Shown one piece after another: positions 17,074 through 25,318 of a stretch of 64,000 nt of DNA. How positions within the stretch are numbered: position 1 is the first letter of the stretch; each line of letters starts with the position of its first letter. The translations under genes and the position numbers were made by a program. The stretch comes from an uncultured Eubacteriales bacterium (GTDB taxonomy: Bacteria > Bacillota > Clostridia > Oscillospirales > CAG-272). The notes under the pieces are model-generated. The model was not told where the DNA came from. It made no database searches and saw only the letters and a list, made by a program, of their open reading frames with translations. The stretch lies in contig CAOKER010000003.1 of NCBI GenBank assembly GCA_948467545.1, positions 195,655 through 259,654 of the forward strand, in the 5' to 3' direction.

Positions 17074-18444
17074 ATGAAAAAGAAAATAATATCCGCTGTG
17101 CTTGCATCTGTATTATTTATAACTTCGGTTATTTCGATGACATCATGCGGTAATAGAGGAAAGCATGTATCTGCCAAAATTGGTGTACTGCGCGGAGACG
17201 CGTCGAGTGAGGAGGCTCTTGCATGGGCAGCTTATCTGAAATCTCTCAGTGCGGAAATGGGTGTTGAAATTGATTTTTCGTCCGAGCTGAACAGTGCGGA
17301 TGAAGAACTGGCTGCGGTTCAGAATTATGCCTCTCTCGGATATAACGGACTTATAGTTATGACAAGCTATAATCCGACAAATATTATCAAAAACTGTGAA
17401 AACTATAAAATGTTCAGTGTTATCGGCGCCGCTCACCCTGATTTTGAGGATTCTGAAAACGCGCTTGTTAAGGATGAAAATGTAATTATAAAAGACTACA
17501 GTGATTATTCCTATTATGTAGGAGCTACCGGGCCATCCAATTACGGCGAAGTGCTTTCCGGATATCAGATGGGAAAAGCCGCGGTAAGCCGCGGTTATAC
17601 TCAGTATTCGGTATTTACCGGATCGGCAGCCTACGGACAGCCGATGCATGCACTTCGTATTGCCGGATTCTTTATAGCTATGCACGATGACGATCCCACC
17701 GTAACATACGGGGGAATAGAATGCAAGCGTGAAAATTGGAAGGAAATTGCTCTTCAGATTGAAAAGGACCTCGGTGTAAATCTTTCATCATTTAAGAGCG
17801 AAAAATATTCTATTCTTGCACAGGCAGGAGGTTACACTTTTCTGCAGGGTGATACCGCGGCGGTCGCAACTGTCGTACAGCTTTCATCTGCCGCAGGAGT
17901 TGAGGCTGTGTTCTGCGCGGGCTCGGCGGATAAGGTGTCATCGTTTGCTCCCGACGGTGCGAAGTGCGTATATGTAGGAAATGATTCTCTGGGTTCAACC
18001 TTTAAGACTATGTTTGAGGACGGTAAGCTTATATTTGATATTGCAAAATACAATTCTTATATAGGTCCTGCTTTTGCAATGCTGCTCAAGTCTATATATA
18101 AGGGCGAGGCTGTAAGAATCGATGGCAAGCCCGTCTCTATAGAGCAGCAGAGCCTTCAGATTGCCAGCGCGTCCGACTATGATACGCTTGACACTGTTGA
18201 AAACGAAAACGGAGGATATTTCTTCAGCTCGGAGTTTTTATCGGCGTATATTCTTGAAACAGAGATTGAAAAGAATGAAATCGGTGTGGAAAAGCTGACT
18301 GACAGCGAATTTGCCGGGATATGTTCCCTTGACTGTACGCTCGGCGAAGGAGGACTCTATCAGGCGACTAAGGCTATAACAAATGCTTACAAGGAAGGCG
18401 GACACAAAGTTTTTCATTTTGAGTCGGCTTCCGAGACAAAATGA
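17074..18444 (+). CDS. Sugar ABC transporter substrate-binding lipoprotein
   Basis: This is the extracellular binding protein of the importer, anchored by lipid. The 456-residue product starts MKKKIIS, has a hydrophobic signal core and a lipobox-like SMTSC ending at Cys25. The mature part resembles periplasmic-binding-protein type 1 (peripla_BP_4) proteins: KIGVLRGDAS strand, NGLIVMTSYNP, a GYQMGKAAV segment and GVEAVFCAGSAD. The start at 17074 is preferred because GGAAAGG lies 13 nt upstream; an in-frame ATG at 17062 overlaps the SD. It lies between the two permease genes. A 21-nt hairpin 70 nt after its stop codon may raise its expression over the second permease. The ligand is unknown. Confidence 0.87.
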   Translation: MKKKIISAVLASVLFITSVISMTSCGNRGKHVSAKIGVLRGDASSEEALAWAAYLKSLSAEMGVEIDFSSELNSADEELAAVQNYASLGYNGLIVMTSYNPTNIIKNCENYKMFSVIGAAHPDFEDSENALVKDENVIIKDYSDYSYYVGATGPSNYGEVLSGYQMGKAAVSRGYTQYSVFTGSAAYGQPMHALRIAGFFIAMHDDDPTVTYGGIECKRENWKEIALQIEKDLGVNLSSFKSEKYSILAQAGGYTFLQGDTAAVATVVQLSSAAGVEAVFCAGSADKVSSFAPDGAKCVYVGNDSLGSTFKTMFEDGKLIFDIAKYNSYIGPAFAMLLKSIYKGEAVRIDGKPVSIEQQSLQIASASDYDTLDTVENENGGYFFSSEFLSAYILETEIEKNEIGVEKLTDSEFAGICSLDCTLGEGGLYQATKAITNAYKEGGHKVFHFESASETK

Positions 18445-18515
18445 AAAAAACAAACAGTTATAATTTAAATCTTCGTATTATAGGTTATAGGCTCGTAATA
18501 AATTAAAGGTTTTTT

Positions 18516-18536
18516 ACATGCCGCATTGCGGCATGT
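18516..18536 (+). other. Strong intercistronic hairpin after the binding-protein gene
   Basis: A perfect 9-bp inverted repeat with a 3-nt loop (ACATGCCGC/GCGGCATGT) lies between the binding protein and the second permease. No T run follows on the plus strand, so it is not a standard terminator. A 3'-protective or partial-attenuation hairpin is likely, as is common after abundant binding-protein genes. Confidence 0.6.
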
Positions 18537-18629
18537 AATAGCCTTGTATATGCATTTTTATATATTCCGGTTTGTTTTTCCGGGTAACAATGCTGGTTGA
18601 TGTGAGCGGGAAAGGCGTGATATTAATAA

Positions 18630-19688
18630 ATGAATAGTTCAAAGGGGACCAAAACTGTCAGCAAAATTTTTGGCTGTGCGGCGCTTCCGCTGATATGTCT
18701 TTTTCTTATGTTCGTTCTTTGCAGCTCTATGGGAGCAAAATTGTTTGTCGGCGGAATATCCGGGAACATAAGCAGCTTTTTTAAAAATATATGTTATTTT
18801 TCTCTTCTCTGTTTTGCCGTGTCGATTAATCTCCATACGGGCAGAATGGGATTTGATGTCGGAGCTATTATCGTTTTGTCTACGGTAATTGGCTTTATCG
18901 TTGGAATAGAAACCGACGACAATGTTGTCCTGACAATACTTGCGGCAATGCTTACCGGTATGATCCTGAGTATTCTTTCGGGGCTTGTATATATTCTTTT
19001 ACGTCTTCCGATGATGATTGTTTCTCTTGGGATGACGCTTATATATGAAGCTGTCGCATACTGGATTGTGCGCAGCTACGCATATAACGGAAATGTCGAA
19101 ACCCTGCAGCTTAAAAGAACGGTTACTCCGGAGCTTTGCAGAATAAGCGACGATATTACGACTATGATTATTATTACGGTTATCGCAGTGATTTTTATGG
19201 TAGCTGTCTTTCATTTCACAAAGTTTGGCTATGATTACCGCGCTCTTCAGACAGGTCAGAAAATTTCGGTCAGCACCGGTATAAACGAAGTCAAAAACGC
19301 AGTGGGATGCTATACTGCAGCGGGCCTGCTTCTCGGCGCTGCCGGCATAGTCAATTATTCATATGCGAACGCAGTTCAGCCGTCTATAAATTTCGGCACT
19401 GTTTCTATAATGTTTGAATGCTTTTGCCCGCTTTTTTTCGGCACATTTCTGATGAAGTATACCAATAAGCAAATCGGAATACTTATCGGTGTAATATCCT
19501 ATTCATTTATTCAGACCGGACTTGGGCAGATTCAGATTGCGCGAAACTGGAATAATTATGTGATTCCTCTGATAAACGCGTCGATACTTGTAATTTTTAT
19601 GATTTACCAGACAAACGAGGGCGCGGTGAGAACAAAGCTTGGAGGAATCTCCTCACGGAGAAGTATTGCAACGGAGGAACGTCCGTAA
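18630..19688 (+). CDS. Sugar ABC transporter permease (RbsC type), second copy
   Basis: This is a 352-residue membrane protein of the same family as the permease at 15837. The N terminus is short and basic, followed by about ten hydrophobic segments. GRMGFDVGAIIVLSTVIG corresponds to the conserved GxDLSVG region, here changed to FDVG. The sequence has diverged clearly from the first permease, so this is not a recent duplication but a heterodimer partner. GGAAAGG lies 15 nt upstream of the ATG. Its stop codon overlaps the next start as TAATG, which couples it to the esterase gene. Confidence 0.9.
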   Translation: MNSSKGTKTVSKIFGCAALPLICLFLMFVLCSSMGAKLFVGGISGNISSFFKNICYFSLLCFAVSINLHTGRMGFDVGAIIVLSTVIGFIVGIETDDNVVLTILAAMLTGMILSILSGLVYILLRLPMMIVSLGMTLIYEAVAYWIVRSYAYNGNVETLQLKRTVTPELCRISDDITTMIIITVIAVIFMVAVFHFTKFGYDYRALQTGQKISVSTGINEVKNAVGCYTAAGLLLGAAGIVNYSYANAVQPSINFGTVSIMFECFCPLFFGTFLMKYTNKQIGILIGVISYSFIQTGLGQIQIARNWNNYVIPLINASILVIFMIYQTNEGAVRTKLGGISSRRSIATEERP

Positions 19689-20695
19689 TGGATAAAATCA
19701 GAATTTGGGGAGAAAGTATTCCTTTCAATACGGGCCTTCCAAAAAAAGACTCTCTCTTTATAAATTCGGACCTCAGTCCCGCTGCCGCGATGGCGGCGGT
19801 TTTCAGTCCGGACAGCCGAATTCCTGATTCTTCCGTGACCTTTGATACGGCAGTTTGGCATAATTCTATTGAAAGAGGAAGAGTCAGCGACAGGTTTGAC
19901 GATGTGCCGTATCTTGTGCCCTATGTTGCGAAGGACAGTAAAATATGCGTTTTACTCTGTGCCGGAGGAGCATATATCGACGTTTCGACAGAGGAGGAAT
20001 CTGCTCCTGTAGCGAGACTTCTAAACAGACATGGTATTACCGCCTTTACTCTGAACTATCGAATCAGTCCGTATCGATTTCCTGCTATGCTGGCCGATTG
20101 CCGCAGAGCAGTCCGTTATCTTCGGGCACATTCTGAGGAATATGGATTTGACAAGGATAAAATCTGTCTCGGAGGATTTTCCGCAGGCGGACATCTTGCA
20201 GCTTATACGGCGAACACACTCGCAGATACCGATCAGCTTCCGGATTATATTCCTGATAAAACCGATGCTGAAAACGCGTGTGCAAATGCCCTGCTTCTCG
20301 TGTATGCAAAGCTGGTTTTTACAGATACCGCCGAGCTTTTGATTCCGATGTTCGGAAATGATTTTCTGACAGGAGACAGAAAAAAATATATAGAGAAGTA
20401 TACGGTCACAAATCGTATGACCTGCAATTCTCCGCCTGCCTTTCTTGTGAGCTCGGTTGACGATTCTGTGGTAAGCGAAAAAAATCAGCTTGCATATGCT
20501 TTAAGATGTCATGAGCTTAAGATTCCTTTTGAAATGCATTCTTTTCTGGAGGGCGGACATGGGTATGGCAGTGCAAGGGACAGGGAGTACAGCAGATGGG
20601 CGCCGCCGGGAGATTACAGCGGTACCGAATGCTGGACCGATTTATTTGCGATATGGCTTAAAAAGGTTTTTTATCGTCCGGGAGAAAGATATTGA
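19688..20695 (+). CDS. Alpha/beta-hydrolase, probable carbohydrate esterase
   Basis: The protein probably removes acyl (acetyl) groups from imported glycosides. The 335 residues show the BD-FAE/esterase-lipase pattern: an oxyanion region CAGGAY (91-96), the nucleophile elbow GFSAG with Ser165, an acid in VDDSVVSE near 262, and the catalytic histidine in EGGHGYG near 290. There is no signal peptide, so it is cytoplasmic. The start overlaps the permease stop by one base and GGAGGA lies nine bases upstream. Its place between transporter and rhamnosidase genes suggests deacetylation before glycosidic cleavage. The substrate is inferred only from context. Confidence 0.8.
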   Translation: MDKIRIWGESIPFNTGLPKKDSLFINSDLSPAAAMAAVFSPDSRIPDSSVTFDTAVWHNSIERGRVSDRFDDVPYLVPYVAKDSKICVLLCAGGAYIDVSTEEESAPVARLLNRHGITAFTLNYRISPYRFPAMLADCRRAVRYLRAHSEEYGFDKDKICLGGFSAGGHLAAYTANTLADTDQLPDYIPDKTDAENACANALLLVYAKLVFTDTAELLIPMFGNDFLTGDRKKYIEKYTVTNRMTCNSPPAFLVSSVDDSVVSEKNQLAYALRCHELKIPFEMHSFLEGGHGYGSARDREYSRWAPPGDYSGTECWTDLFAIWLKKVFYRPGERY

Positions 20696-20721
20696 AGTAT
20701 TGATTCGGGAACAGGCTGTCT

Positions 20722-23499
20722 ATGAAAATTGAAAATGTGAAAATAAACGGTATAACTAATCCAATAGGATATGCGCTGGGGACTCCGGTGGTTTCATGGC
20801 GCGTTAGCGGGTGTTTGGGCGGTTATCAGGCTTATGTGAGAATTGACGTTTCATCGGATGAAGAATTTTCGAAAATTATTTTTACAAAATCCGGAGCAGA
20901 TTTGCAGTGCTCCGGTACAAGGCTGGAACTTAATCTTAAACCGCGAACAAGGTATTATCTGCATGTAATGGTTACGTCAGACAAAAATATTACGGCAAGC
21001 GGTACGGCTTTTTTTGAAACCGGAAAGATGACCGAGCCGCTTTGCGGCAGATGGATTGCAGCTGAAAAAAACGATATGTTTCATCCGGTATTTGTAAAAC
21101 GCTTTGCGGTGAATGGCGCTGTAAAAAGTGCAAGGGCATATGTAACCGCCGCCGGGGTTTATGAGTTGTATTTAAATGGGAAAAAAGTCGGAATGGAGAT
21201 GCTTGCTCCCGGGTATACCGATTACAGTACTTTTCTTCAGATATATACGTACCGGCTTGATTTATTGCAGGGTGAAAATATTATTGAAATATATACAGGA
21301 AAGGGGTGGTGTGTCGGACGCTTCGGCCCTGCGCTGTCCGAAAAAAACTATTCTCCCTGTATGGCAGTTGCCGCGGAACTCAGAATTGAATATGAAAACG
21401 GAAAAACTGATATTGCGGGCAGCGGAGAAGACTGGTTTTACCGAGGCTACGATATAGAGGATTCGGGAATTTATGACGGGGAAATTCTTAATCGTCAGCT
21501 ATGGAACGGCATGGAGAATACCGAAAAGCCCGTTCGTGTTTTGTCTGCTGACGACGGGGATATTTTTGACGGAGAAAATCTTTCGGACAGGCTCAGTCCG
21601 GCAATTCGCGTAATGGAAACTATAAAACCGTCTGCTGTCATTGTCACACCGAAGAATGAAACCGTGCTTGACATGGGGCAGAACTTTGCAGGGTATATTG
21701 AATTCAGGGCTGCGTTTAAACCGGGTACACGTGTGGAACTTGAATTTGGAGAAGTTTTGCAGGGCGGGTGTTTTTACAACGATAACTACCGCAGCGCAAA
21801 GTCAAAATTCGTCTATATCTCAGACGGGAGAAGTGAGACGGTAAGAGCTCATTTTACCTATTTCGGCTTCCGTTATGTCAGGCTGACCGGGTGGCAGTCT
21901 CCGAATCCGGAGGATTTTACGGGCTGTGTTGTTTACTCGGAGATGGAACAGACTGCAAAGCTTGAAACGGGGAATCAAAAGATAAATAGGCTTTTCTGCA
22001 ATTGCCTTTGGGGGATGAAATCCAATTTTATGGATATGCCGACAGACTGTCCGCAGCGTGACGAACGTCTTGGCTGGACGGGAGACGCGCAGATATTTGC
22101 GCCGACTGCCTGTTATTTGATGGACACCCGTGCTTTTTATACCAAATTTTTGTATGAGCTTAGGATTTCTCAAAAATTTTTGGGAGGGGGAGTTCCGAAT
22201 TATCTGCCGGACATTGGACATGCATCGGGAATTTCCAGCGTATGGGGCGATGCGGCGGTATTGATTCCGAGGACGCTTTACGGTCAGTACGGAGATCTGC
22301 TTTTTTTAGAAAAAAATTACGTTCTCATGAAGGGCTGGGTTGACTATATCGGAAGAGAAGACAAAAAAGGAAATAATTCATATCTGTATGATACGGGATT
22401 TCATTTCGGCGACTGGCTTGCGCAGGACGGAATTACTCCCACTTCCATGAAGGGCGGTACGGACGATTATTTTATTGCCTCTGCGTATTATTACCATTCA
22501 GTCTGCATCGTGGCGGATACGGCGAAGCTGTTAAACAAGCATGAGGATTTTATTTTTTACGGCGAGCTTAAAGAGAAAATAAAAAATGCGGTTTTCGATG
22601 AATATTTTACGCCGTCCGGAAGACTTGCCATAGATACTCAAACTGCGATTATCACCGCTTTGAGATTTGACATTTACATTGACAGGGACAAACTGACAGC
22701 ACAGCTTAAAGAACGTCTGAGACGTGACAGCTACAGAATTAAGGGAGGTTTTGTCGGAGCTCCTGTAATTTGTTCAGTGCTTGCTTCGGAAGGTTTTGTG
22801 AAACGTGCTTATGATTTTCTTTTGTCCGAGGAGTACCCGTCGTGGCTGTACTGTGTAAATCTTGGGGCAACTACAATTTGGGAACGCTGGAACTCGTTGC
22901 TGCCTGACGGAAAAATCAGCGGAACCGGTATGAATTCGCTGAACCATTACTCGTACGGCTCGGTTTCAGAGTTTCTCTTTGCCTATGCTGCCGGGATTCG
23001 TCCTGCCGAGCCCGGATTTTCCAAGGCGATTTTAGCTCCGGAGCCGGATATAAGGCTTGGCGTTATTTCTTTTGAATACAATTCTCCGAACGGACGGTAT
23101 TTTTGCGGATGGAGAATTCATGACGACGGCATGCTGACAGTAGAAGCGGAAATTCCGTTTGGATGTACTGCAGAGCTCTATCTTCCCGGCGGGGGAGGAA
23201 AAGCGGAAATACTGAAAAGCGGCAGATACCGTTATGTTTATATGCCTGAAATAGATTATCGAAAATTGTATGACGGCGATACTCCGCTTGATGTAATTTC
23301 GCATGACAGCCGCGCGATGAAAATTCTCTTTGAAAAAGCTCCGGCGTTTGCGAATATTGCTGCCGGCGAGGATAGAGAAAAATGCTCGATTACGCTCGGA
23401 CAGCTTTCCGAAATGCATTTTATTCCTCATGATCCGAAGGCTCTTGAGGAGGCCGTAGCTGAAATTTGCGGACTTATTTATGAAGAACAGAACGGATAG
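20722..23499 (+). CDS. Glycoside hydrolase family 78 alpha-L-rhamnosidase, cytoplasmic
   Basis: The enzyme removes alpha-linked L-rhamnose from flavonoid glycosides or pectin-derived oligosaccharides. The 925-residue length and layout fit GH78: N-terminal beta-sandwich domains with AYVTAAGVYELYLNGKKVG near 140, the (alpha/alpha)6 catalytic domain with DCPQRDERLGWTGD near 440-455 (containing the general-acid region), TTIWERWNSLLPDG near 718, and a C-terminal beta-sandwich. About 70 extra residues follow the last expected strand. There is no signal peptide. The gene lies 26 bp after the esterase gene. No rhamnose isomerase or kinase gene is nearby, so released rhamnose must be handled by genes elsewhere. 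Confidence 0.92.
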   Translation: MKIENVKINGITNPIGYALGTPVVSWRVSGCLGGYQAYVRIDVSSDEEFSKIIFTKSGADLQCSGTRLELNLKPRTRYYLHVMVTSDKNITASGTAFFETGKMTEPLCGRWIAAEKNDMFHPVFVKRFAVNGAVKSARAYVTAAGVYELYLNGKKVGMEMLAPGYTDYSTFLQIYTYRLDLLQGENIIEIYTGKGWCVGRFGPALSEKNYSPCMAVAAELRIEYENGKTDIAGSGEDWFYRGYDIEDSGIYDGEILNRQLWNGMENTEKPVRVLSADDGDIFDGENLSDRLSPAIRVMETIKPSAVIVTPKNETVLDMGQNFAGYIEFRAAFKPGTRVELEFGEVLQGGCFYNDNYRSAKSKFVYISDGRSETVRAHFTYFGFRYVRLTGWQSPNPEDFTGCVVYSEMEQTAKLETGNQKINRLFCNCLWGMKSNFMDMPTDCPQRDERLGWTGDAQIFAPTACYLMDTRAFYTKFLYELRISQKFLGGGVPNYLPDIGHASGISSVWGDAAVLIPRTLYGQYGDLLFLEKNYVLMKGWVDYIGREDKKGNNSYLYDTGFHFGDWLAQDGITPTSMKGGTDDYFIASAYYYHSVCIVADTAKLLNKHEDFIFYGELKEKIKNAVFDEYFTPSGRLAIDTQTAIITALRFDIYIDRDKLTAQLKERLRRDSYRIKGGFVGAPVICSVLASEGFVKRAYDFLLSEEYPSWLYCVNLGATTIWERWNSLLPDGKISGTGMNSLNHYSYGSVSEFLFAYAAGIRPAEPGFSKAILAPEPDIRLGVISFEYNSPNGRYFCGWRIHDDGMLTVEAEIPFGCTAELYLPGGGGKAEILKSGRYRYVYMPEIDYRKLYDGDTPLDVISHDSRAMKILFEKAPAFANIAAGEDREKCSITLGQLSEMHFIPHDPKALEEAVAEICGLIYEEQNG

Positions 23500-23579
23500 A
23501 TTGTTTCGGAATTTTGTTTCGGAATTTCAGAATTTAATAAATTAATTTGCCGTTTCTGCGGTATGGAGGATTGACATAA

Positions 23580-24236
23580 ATGGATATTGCGGTTATCTGT
23601 GCTGCCGGACGCTCCGGAAGAACGATTGTGTCGAAGGCAGTGTCCCGCGGACATGAAGTTACGGCATTTATAAGACCGAGTGACAGTGATTCGAATTTTG
23701 TGCCTGAGGTCAGAATTGAAATGCGTGATCTTTTTGAATTGGACAGGGAAAAACTGAGACGCTTTGACGCAGCGGTGGACTGCTTTGGTGTGTGGGATGA
23801 CAGTCTCGCTGAGCTGCACATCAAGTCGGTTCGGCATCTTTGCGGCTGCCTTTCGGGAGAAAAAACAAGACTGGTGATTGTAGGAGGCGCCGGAAGCCTC
23901 TATACCGATACCGAACATAAAAGAAGGTTTCATGAGGAGCTTTCATTTCCGACTGATATGAAAGTTATTTCGGAAGCTCAGGCGCGCTCTTTTGATGAGC
24001 TTATCAAATATAGGGATGTGCGGTGGACGTATGTCTGTCCGAACGGTATATATGATTATGACAGTCTTCCGGCGGACAGATATGTAATTGCGGGCGAAGA
24101 AATCGTTAAAAACAATATCGGAGAGTTGCCGATTCATTCCGTTTCGTACGGAAATTTAGCGAATGCGGTGATCTTTTTGCTTGAAACCGGAGACGCTGTG
24201 AATAAACGGGTTTCGGTTTATGATGTTGTAACCTGA
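23580..24236 (+). CDS. NAD(P)-binding Rossmann protein (NmrA / atypical SDR-like)
   Basis: The 218-residue protein starts with a Rossmann strand and a modified glycine motif, MDIAVICAAGRSGRTIV (usual form GATGxxG), followed by RGHEVTAFIRP. This is the pattern of YwnB/NmrA-type atypical short-chain dehydrogenases. VIVGGAGSL near 100 and WTYVCPNGIYDY near 150 are further family features. The catalytic YxxxK pair of classical SDRs is not evident, so it may be a reductase with an unusual site or a redox sensor. GGAGG lies 10 nt before the ATG. It sits in the sugar-use operon 80 bp after the rhamnosidase gene; its substrate is unknown. Confidence 0.75.
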   Translation: MDIAVICAAGRSGRTIVSKAVSRGHEVTAFIRPSDSDSNFVPEVRIEMRDLFELDREKLRRFDAAVDCFGVWDDSLAELHIKSVRHLCGCLSGEKTRLVIVGGAGSLYTDTEHKRRFHEELSFPTDMKVISEAQARSFDELIKYRDVRWTYVCPNGIYDYDSLPADRYVIAGEEIVKNNIGELPIHSVSYGNLANAVIFLLETGDAVNKRVSVYDVVT

Positions 24237-24339
24237 AGACGGATGCTTTTAGGCCGGCGAGTTTTATTTCGCTGCTGGTAACAGCGATTTTGCGGTGCGA
24301 ACCATGATCTTTGCGGTTTGACTGCAATTTATAATATAT

Positions 24340-25002
24340 TTGGAGGTGAAAGGCATAAAGTACAAGGGCGTAATCTTTGATCTTGACGGCGTTCTTTGTT
24401 CAACCGACGAGCTTCATTATCAGTCGTGGAAAAAGGTAACCGACAGACTGGGCATATATTTTGACAGATCGGTCAATGAACGTCTTCGCGGAGTGTCTCG
24501 TCTGAAAAGTCTTGATATTATTCTCGAGGGAAGCGGAAAAAATTATTCTGACGAAGAAAAAATATCTATCGCTTCGGAAAAAAATGAAATTTATCGCAGT
24601 CTTCTTGAGAAAATGACAGAAGCGGATTGCAGCGACGAGGTTAGGAATACCCTGAATTTACTTCATGGTGAAGGGGTTTTGCTTGCGGTGGGATCGTCCT
24701 CTCGGAATGCGCCGGTTATTCTCGAGAAAATCGGAATTCGCAAGTATTTTGACGCAGTAAGCGACGGAAATAATATCACGCATTCAAAGCCGTCTCCCGA
24801 GGTGTTTTTGAAAGCAGCCGACTTTATCGGGCTTTTACCGTGTGATTGTCTTGTTGTTGAAGATGCCGCTGCCGGAATTGAGGCAGGCGCTTCGGGCGGC
24901 TTTGACACGGCGGCATTCGGGGCTGCATACGGATGTGAAAAGGCGGATTACAGCATCGAGAAAATTTCCGATATTTGCGGAATTGTATTAAAAGCAGTGT
25001 AA
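24340..25002 (+). CDS. pgmB: Beta-phosphoglucomutase (HAD superfamily)
   Basis: This enzyme interconverts beta-glucose-1-phosphate and glucose-6-phosphate, which suggests a phosphorolytic route in the operon. The sequence shows the HAD nucleophile motif FDLDGVL (second Asp acting as acid/base), the beta-PGM cap signature DELHYQSWKKV and ERLRGVSRLKSL, motif II GSSSRNA, the HSKPSPEVF lysine motif and the VVEDAAAGIEAG magnesium site. Length (220 residues) is standard. The start is uncertain: TTG at 24340 has no SD, GTG at 24346 lies directly on TTGGAG, and the conserved part begins only at the tenth residue. No maltose or kojibiose phosphorylase gene is in the window. A terminator follows at 25177-25217. 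Confidence 0.87.
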   Translation: MEVKGIKYKGVIFDLDGVLCSTDELHYQSWKKVTDRLGIYFDRSVNERLRGVSRLKSLDIILEGSGKNYSDEEKISIASEKNEIYRSLLEKMTEADCSDEVRNTLNLLHGEGVLLAVGSSSRNAPVILEKIGIRKYFDAVSDGNNITHSKPSPEVFLKAADFIGLLPCDCLVVEDAAAGIEAGASGGFDTAAFGAAYGCEKADYSIEKISDICGIVLKAV

Positions 25003-25107
25003 AAAATTTTCGAATCGTTTTTTGCTGATACGGAGAAATCGATGACAAGGTCTGAATTTTTATGGCCGGAACCTGTCCTGTTCGGATTAAATAAAAAAGG
25101 TTTTTAT

Positions 25108-25184
25108 TATAAGCACGTTATAAGCATATTACAAGCATATCACAAGCATATCACAAACATGTTAAAAGCATGTTATAAGCACGC
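25108..25184. repeat. Seven 11-bp tandem repeats (TATAAGCATAT-like)
   Basis: Seven degenerate copies of an 11-bp unit follow each other without gaps: TATAAGCACGT, TATAAGCATAT, TACAAGCATAT, CACAAGCATAT, CACAAACATGT, TAAAAGCATGT and TATAAGCACGC. The array sits between pgmB and the terminator, about 105 bp after the pgmB stop. Its last unit forms the 5' arm of the terminator stem and its first unit carries the same AAGCACG, so alternative pairing is possible. It may also bend DNA or bind a protein, because the unit is close to one helical turn. Confidence 0.85.
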
Positions 25185-25217
25185 CCGAGTCAGTTTTCTT
25201 CTGGGACGGGCGTGCTT
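25177..25217. terminator. Hairpin terminator between pgmB and the alpha-galactosidase gene
   Basis: A perfect 10-bp stem (AAGCACGCCC at 25177-25186 with GGGCGTGCTT at 25208-25217) encloses a 21-nt loop. The following plus-strand T run is short. It separates the convergent pgmB and GH36 genes and could act for either strand. Confidence 0.65.
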
Positions 25218-25318
25218 TACAAAATTCAAAATATGTTGCGATATTTGCACATTACATAGCAGCGGCAAATATTATGGCGATACTGTCCGAGTGAAAATCG
25301 TCTCTATTCGTTCTGCTT

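Noticed and set aside
25108..25184. CRISPR array
   Set aside because: The units are 11 bp, contiguous and without spacers.
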